Of a DNA stretch of 64,000 nt, positions 59,204-64,000 are shown piece after piece. Every line of letters starts with the position of its first letter. The stretch's first letter is position 1. Source of the stretch: Typha latifolia. Its lineage: Eukaryota > Streptophyta > Magnoliopsida > Poales > Typhaceae. The notes beneath the pieces are model-generated. The model saw nothing but the letters and a program-made list of their open reading frames with translations, was not told where the DNA came from and did no database searches. The DNA lies in NCBI GenBank assembly GCA_019914945.1, contig CM034106.1, positions 1,984,001-2,048,000 of the forward strand, given 5' to 3'. The translations under genes were made by a program, and so were the position numbers.

Positions 59204-62200
59204 ATGGTTTCGTACTATGAATACCTCTCGACGGAGGGAGAGAAGGACGAGGAGCTTTTGGCTGGGGTGAATAACCTTGTTCGCCTGAAGAAAGGTATAC
59301 GCGAGGGGATGCCGGAACCGGGTCTCGTTCCCGATCTCGATCCTCCTCGCCAAACGGCGGAGTCGGTTCAGGCGGCGGTGGTGGTGGAGATTCGGGAGAG
59401 GTATCTGACGTGGCCGACGCGGAGGAGGAGGTCGCGGATGATGACGATAGATGGGATCCGGGAGCCGCGGAGCAGGGATTCGGCCGCGGCGGCGGCGGCG
59501 GTGGTGGAAGTGGATGCTACGATTGCTGTGCCGATGGATACGTCCCCGCCGCTAGACCCGGTGGCAGCGGGGGAGGGGAAGACGACGGAGTGTGAGAAGC
59601 GGAAGCGGAAGAGTCCCTCGACGCCGCTCCAATTCAACGGCGGCGACGGCGCGTCGACGAGCGGCGGGAGCGGCGCATCGACGAGCGGCGCGAGCGGCGT
59701 CGAGGAGGTGCCCAGCTGTCCGGCGAAGAGGCCGCGGCCGGCCGCAACCGGGACCAAGGTATGTGGTTCTTGTCCACATCCGTTATACTATTTGACCACA
59801 TTACCCCGATCAAGTAGTGGAAATTACTTTTTTCGGACTGCAGTTGCCTCAATTCTACCCCCGCTGTGCGTTATCTCGTTTTTGGATTCATTAATTTTTC
59901 CATACTACTTTTCCAAACAAGATAAATTTTTTTTTTCCGCTTTACTTAGTGTTTATCTTGTTGATCGAATCTTTTTTTATTTTGAAAAAAATCCTCTTTC
60001 ATCACGCTTCCAGAAGTAGGAATTCTTTACTGTCATGAGTTGGCAATTTCCCCAAGGGCATTATGGTCAGTTAGGTATAGAAGTGGGTACTCTCCCGTCT
60101 TCTCCCTCTGTCACCATGTTCCTCCTCTGACTATGAACTTCCCAAAATGACCCTGAGAAATAAGCCCCGATATTTTCCGCCCCGAATATTTTCTACGTCG
60201 GTCGTCAGGTGGGTTCTCCATCCGCGTCCGACGGTCAAAACTGGCGTGGAAATAACCAACGCTTCGGTCGGTACTATACGCATTAGTGATTAGGCCCATG
60301 TTTCCTTCGTGCGATCGGATTAATATTCCGATACGTACGCGTCGCATTGTCCTATTGGCCACTGTAGAAACCACGTGGCACGTCCTGGGCGCCCTAGTCC
60401 GGCGGACAGCTGTGAGGACGCCGACGTGGCATGCCCAGCGTCCGGCGGCTTGAGTCCAGTATCTTTTAACCACGTGGCGGTCACTGACGCAGTTTTTCTA
60501 ATTCTTATTATTTTTTAAAATTTCCAGGTGGTGGTTATGGTGCCGCTGGTTTCCCAAACCCAGGGTCTCCGACCGAAGAGCCCACGGCCAAAGAAGAAGA
60601 TGGTACGTTTCGTTCACGGCTATAGCCGGAGGGTATTTTGGTCATTTTCGGTCTATTTTTCGAATCGGTTCTTTTTCTATTATTATTAACCGTGGGTGAG
60701 GGTTTTTGCGGTGATCCAGAGGCCCCTCGAGCTGCAGGAGACGGTGAGATCACTGGAGGAGGAAAGAGAGGCGCTTCGCAAGGTGAATTAATTGCTTCTC
60801 ATTCTAACATTTTACCCCCTAAATTTACGTCATAATTGTTACCGGTCCGCAATAACTTCGAACGGAACAGGAATTGGAAAGGTGGCGAAAGATTCGCGAG
60901 GCGCTGGCGTCGGAGAACGGGGAACTCAAGGTGACCACACCGCCTCTCTCTCTCTCTCCCTAAAACCGCATGCTTTTTTTTTTTGTGCTCATTTTACTAA
61001 TTGACTCCTCTTTTTTAGGTATATATGTAGATAACCATTTAGGACTAGCTATTTTTATTCTTGACAAAGAAAAAAAAATCTTTCTGCAAATATACCTGAA
61101 AATAAATAGTTTTGTACACAGTGGGTTTTCTCCTTTTAGGTCAAAATGTAGCTACGATTGTGACATGTAAAGAAACCTAATTCCGGGTGAGGACTGCTTA
61201 GTAACTTAGATCGGAAGATATGTGGATTGCATGCGTTGGGGTTTGGTAAGCGCTTCGTATCATCTGTCAATTACTTTTGTCCTGGGAAGGAAGTGGTGGC
61301 ATTGTTAGGCTTTATTATTAGCTAGGTTAGACGTCCATCTCTTATCTTTACCTGCAATGTGATATATAATTCGTAGGTATAATTTACTAGCCGGAAATAT
61401 CAAATGAACATTTAACTATAAATTTTACTCTCTTTTTGTGCTAAAATAAAAGTAAGATGGTTCTTAGAAGATCTAAAATTACACTCATGACACTCATGGG
61501 TAACTAATAGAATGAGTATTTCATATGTTTCTTATAATTAAGAGAGTCAATATGTTACGAAAAATAAATTAGATGATCTATATGGAAATGGGCAACAGTT
61601 TTAGAGGCTTAGATCTAAGTATCCCCAATTAGTATCAGAATAAGTCCGTTACTTGACTTCAAAAAAAGAATAAGTCCATTACTGGTCCTATGCTCTAGCT
61701 AGGTATTCTTTTCAAAATTTTCAGACTTCATGGGGTAGCTAAGTAATTACAGTGGATATGAAAGCAAATGAAATAAAAGAGCAAGAAGAGGAAGGGAAAG
61801 TTGAAGACTTGATATGTACGTCCCAACTGCTGACCCACCTAAACCTTGTTTGGTAGGTGTACGGTTGCAACTAACCTGTGACCACAAATTGAGGTTGTTG
61901 ACTTGATATTTTCGTATTATTATATAGTTTCCTATTCATCCTTCCAAAGTGAGGTTGTTGGCTTCAGAGTTATATGAGCTAACGCATAGAGAAAGATTTA
62001 GATCTCAACTCTGCACTCGAATCCTTTTTTAGTCAGCTTTCCCCCTCTTCAGTGTTCTATAATGTGCAATAACGTGAGGAGCTAGAAGAGTTGTAAGGTC
62101 CTGTTTTCAATCTAATTACCTGCACCACTTAAATGCGCAGCTGCAAGATTTGATGTGTAGATTTGCATATTTGTCAGAGGATCTTTTAGAGTCCTTGTGA

Positions 62201-62597
62201 TGTGTACCTAAAACCTTAAAACAAACTGATTGCTAGACAGCAATAACAACAAAAACTATCTTCTCTTGATCTTATGTATGCATAGATATGATAGATATTA
62301 CTCCCACTCTTATTAATTAGTACAGAAACTATTCTCACATAGCAATTTCATGCATTTTTATTTTACAGCAATTCCATTTCTGATTTGACAATTAATCATG
62401 TCTCATATCTTGTGCAGTCAAAGCTACAACAGCATGCTGCACCAGTAGTAACTTCTTCAACGGCACCTGAAGCAAACCAGCAACAGCCTCAAGTAGCATC
62501 TCTCCAGGTTGCCTCATCTTCTCCCGCACACCTTCATAGAGGCGGCTTCGAGTTTGATCTGAATCTTACACCCGACGAATTCGGGCTGATACTCTGA
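59204..62597 (+). CDS. Coiled-coil nuclear protein with C-terminal EAR motif
   Basis: Five exons, all phase 0 and GT-AG: 59204-59758, 60528-60602, 60720-60782, 60871-60930, 62418-62597; 310 aa. Exon 1 is GC-rich and starts MVSYYEYLSTEGEKDEELLA. It holds an Ala run, low-complexity Gly/Ser repeats (GASTSGGSGASTSGASG) and basic KRKRKSP. Exon 2 adds a likely nuclear signal (KSPRPKKKM). Exons 3-4 form a predicted coiled coil (LELQETVRSLEEEREALRKE, LERWRKIREALASENGELK). The last exon is Gln/Ser-rich and ends FEFDLNLTPDEFGLIL, with DLNLTP at 298-303. This is an EAR motif of the DLNxxP class, which binds TOPLESS-type co-repressors. No DNA-binding domain is visible, so it is likely an adaptor repressor acting through a coiled-coil partner. 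I do not recognise the family by name. Confidence 0.8.
59759..60527 (+). other. Intron 1 of the EAR-motif gene, with G-boxes
   Basis: Donor GTATGT, acceptor TTCCAG. It contains perfect palindromic G-boxes CCACGTGG at 60371-60378 and 60470-60477 and a GACGTGGC at 60423-60430, in a GC-rich segment (60310-60480) unlike the AT-rich start of the intron. Confidence 0.6.
60931..62417 (+). other. Intron 4 of the EAR-motif gene (1.5 kb)
   Basis: Donor GTGACC and acceptor TTGTGCAG. No transposon with clear ends and no nested gene seen. Confidence 0.6.
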
Positions 62598-63314
62598 GCC
62601 CACATCGGCGATAACTGCAATTGTATATATAAAAGAAGGCCGATTCCAGTGGACATCACTAGTGAAGGCGTGTGATAGGGTGATTAATTTTTTAGGCTTT
62701 GATAAGACGGCTGCTGAAGAGGGTGGCATAACTTACATTTTGATTATAGATTTATACTACTCGTTATTTAGGGCTCCTAGACCTTACTTTCTTATTCTCA
62801 TTTACCCTGATCACCAAATTTCAATTGTAATTATTTTTGGTAGTCACACGTTGCTCTGGGATGGATGAACTATTGACAATTGTTATCGTTATTATTTGTT
62901 GCATATTATATATAAATCTCTTGATTCAATTATCCATCAGTTGTTCTTCTGTTTCTCTTTACTTTATTGCGATTAGTTTCCATTCTTTGCTTTGTTCTTT
63001 TGATGACGGTAGCGTGTGATACATGCGTTAATCTGCTTTCCTGATTTCTCCAAGCAACCTACGTAGTTTACTTGCGGGTAAAGATTAACTATTATACCAA
63101 AACCAAAACCTCTACTAATAATATTTTTGTACTTCTAGTACCCCTCTCTCTCTCTCAATAGTTCGTCCCCTTCTCATGAAAGAAAAATTAAAGACAACTA
63201 AAAGAACAAAAAAAGAAAAGAAAAGGAGATTAGTTTGTTGTCTCTTGGGCAACTCCCAAATTTCTTAGACGTAATTGCTATAACATTCTTGTGCGGACGC
63301 TACCAAGCAAGTAA

Positions 63315-63362
<48 letters not shown>

Positions 63363-63453
63363 CACACTTAAAACAAAACCGTGCACAAAAACAAAAAGGT
63401 TCACGAAGGATCGATCAAACTTGTATAGCTGAAGAGCTCCGAAAAGCTCATCG
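62598..63453. other. Intergenic between the EAR-motif gene and the small gene
   Basis: The left part is the 3' UTR of the EAR-motif gene. A CT run lies at 63144-63158 and a (TA)n microsatellite at 63317-63358, which leaves about 95 bases to the next ATG. No other gene. Confidence 0.5.
63317..63358. repeat. (TA)n microsatellite
   Basis: About 21 TA units close upstream of the small gene. Confidence 0.9.
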
Positions 63454-63732
63454 ATGGCCACCGGAGCAGACGCGCTGCTCCGGTGCGTCGTCTTCGAGGG
63501 CTGCATCACGGCGCCGGATTCCGAGATCGACCGCAAACCGTACCATCGCAACTGCAGGTGTGCCTTGCATGACCCCAAGGCGTGTTCCAAGGCTTCTCCA
63601 TGCAGGAGGATCTCGTATCCCCTCCGTCGTTCTTGGAGTACGAGTTGCTTGATCTCAGGGTCAGATGAGTCCTTACACCCTCCTCCCTTGAATTCTTCTT
63701 CTGCTAGCTCCTCTAACGGTGATCAAGATTAA
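63454..63732 (+). CDS. Small conserved plant protein, PYHRNCxCALH type
   Basis: Single exon, 92 aa, from the ATG at 63454 (ATCGATGG context) to TAA at 63730-63732. Residues 1-19 read MATGADALLRCVVFEGCIT, a form I associate with an uncharacterised plant family in which FEGCIS is followed by RRPYHRNCGCALH; here the motif is RKPYHRNCRCALH (27-39). SYPLRRSWS (54-62) matches the second conserved block of that family (SYPxRRxWSE). The tail is Ser/Asp-rich. There is no signal peptide or membrane helix. The Cys/His pattern might bind a metal, but this is only a guess. The cellular role is unknown. The GC-rich coding region contrasts with the AT-rich flanks, which supports it as a real gene. Confidence 0.75.
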   Translation: MATGADALLRCVVFEGCITAPDSEIDRKPYHRNCRCALHDPKACSKASPCRRISYPLRRSWSTSCLISGSDESLHPPPLNSSSASSSNGDQD

Positions 63733-64000
63733 CGCATGATAGAACTGCATGGGTGCATGATGTCTTTCTCCAATAAGAATGATTGAGTCTTTACTTTATC
63801 AGAGATCTTGCAGTTGATTTGGTTTATCTAATGCAATGTTTAAGAACTTTAGTCAGTTTTCATCTATTATGAGCTTTTCAGATGAAAGAGTGATGATTTC
63901 AATTGTGAGATATATGAAAGGCAATCATATAATAAAGCCCTTTTATTTATAGCATTGAACATGGGATATTGGACAGGGTAAGCCAATATTGCTATATTCC
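63733..64000. other. 3' flank of the small gene
   Basis: AT-rich; probable 3' UTR, nothing else seen before the window ends. Confidence 0.4.

Overview
This window is nuclear DNA of a flowering plant. The genes are split by GT-AG introns, every recognisable protein is a plant family, and the intergenic DNA is AT-rich and full of plant transposable elements. The very GC-rich first exon at 59.2 kb suggests a monocot. That is an inference; the species cannot be named from the sequence.

Layout. (1) 1-7.2 kb is transposon debris: an LTR cut by the window edge, a MITE, the 3' half of a Ty3/gypsy element of the chromodomain type with its 3' LTR, and a hAT-like element. (2) 7.7-9.2 kb holds three clean 5' exons of a DICER-LIKE 4 gene on the minus strand; the rest of DCL4 is not in the window. 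(3) 9.2-15.7 kb has no gene, only LTR fragments and a GGCCCG-rich repeat. (4) 15.8-18.4 kb is a complete ten-exon receptor-like kinase of the At1g80640 type, minus strand. (5) 18.4-26.9 kb is MITEs, a decayed LINE and anonymous DNA. (6) 26.9-28.4 kb is the two-exon DIM1-type 18S rRNA dimethyladenosine transferase, minus. (7) 28.5-32 kb is a MITE cluster with a strong foldback hairpin. (8) 32.1-33.4 kb is an intronless extensin-like proline-rich wall protein, minus. (9) 35.5-37.5 kb is an intronless transmembrane nine (TMN) protein, minus. (10) 39.0-44.6 kb is a small two-exon G-patch gene resembling part of plant SQS1, minus, with a 4.7-kb intron. (11) 46-59 kb is a transposon block: a truncated LTR, then a nearly full-length decayed LINE whose 3' UTR is split by a solo LTR. 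(12) 59.2-62.6 kb is a five-exon gene for a nuclear, coiled-coil protein ending in an EAR repression motif, plus strand. (13) 63.45-63.73 kb is a small conserved plant protein, plus.

The genes do not form a pathway; they are independent nuclear genes in a TE-rich region. All genes from 7 to 45 kb lie on the minus strand and the last two lie on the plus strand, with the 46-59 kb transposon block between the two groups. No bacterial-type system, CRISPR array or gene cluster is present. The points most worth checking are the stranded DCL4 5' end, the LINE with the nested solo LTR directly upstream of the EAR-motif gene, the odd SQS1-like gene, and the foldback at 31.4 kb.
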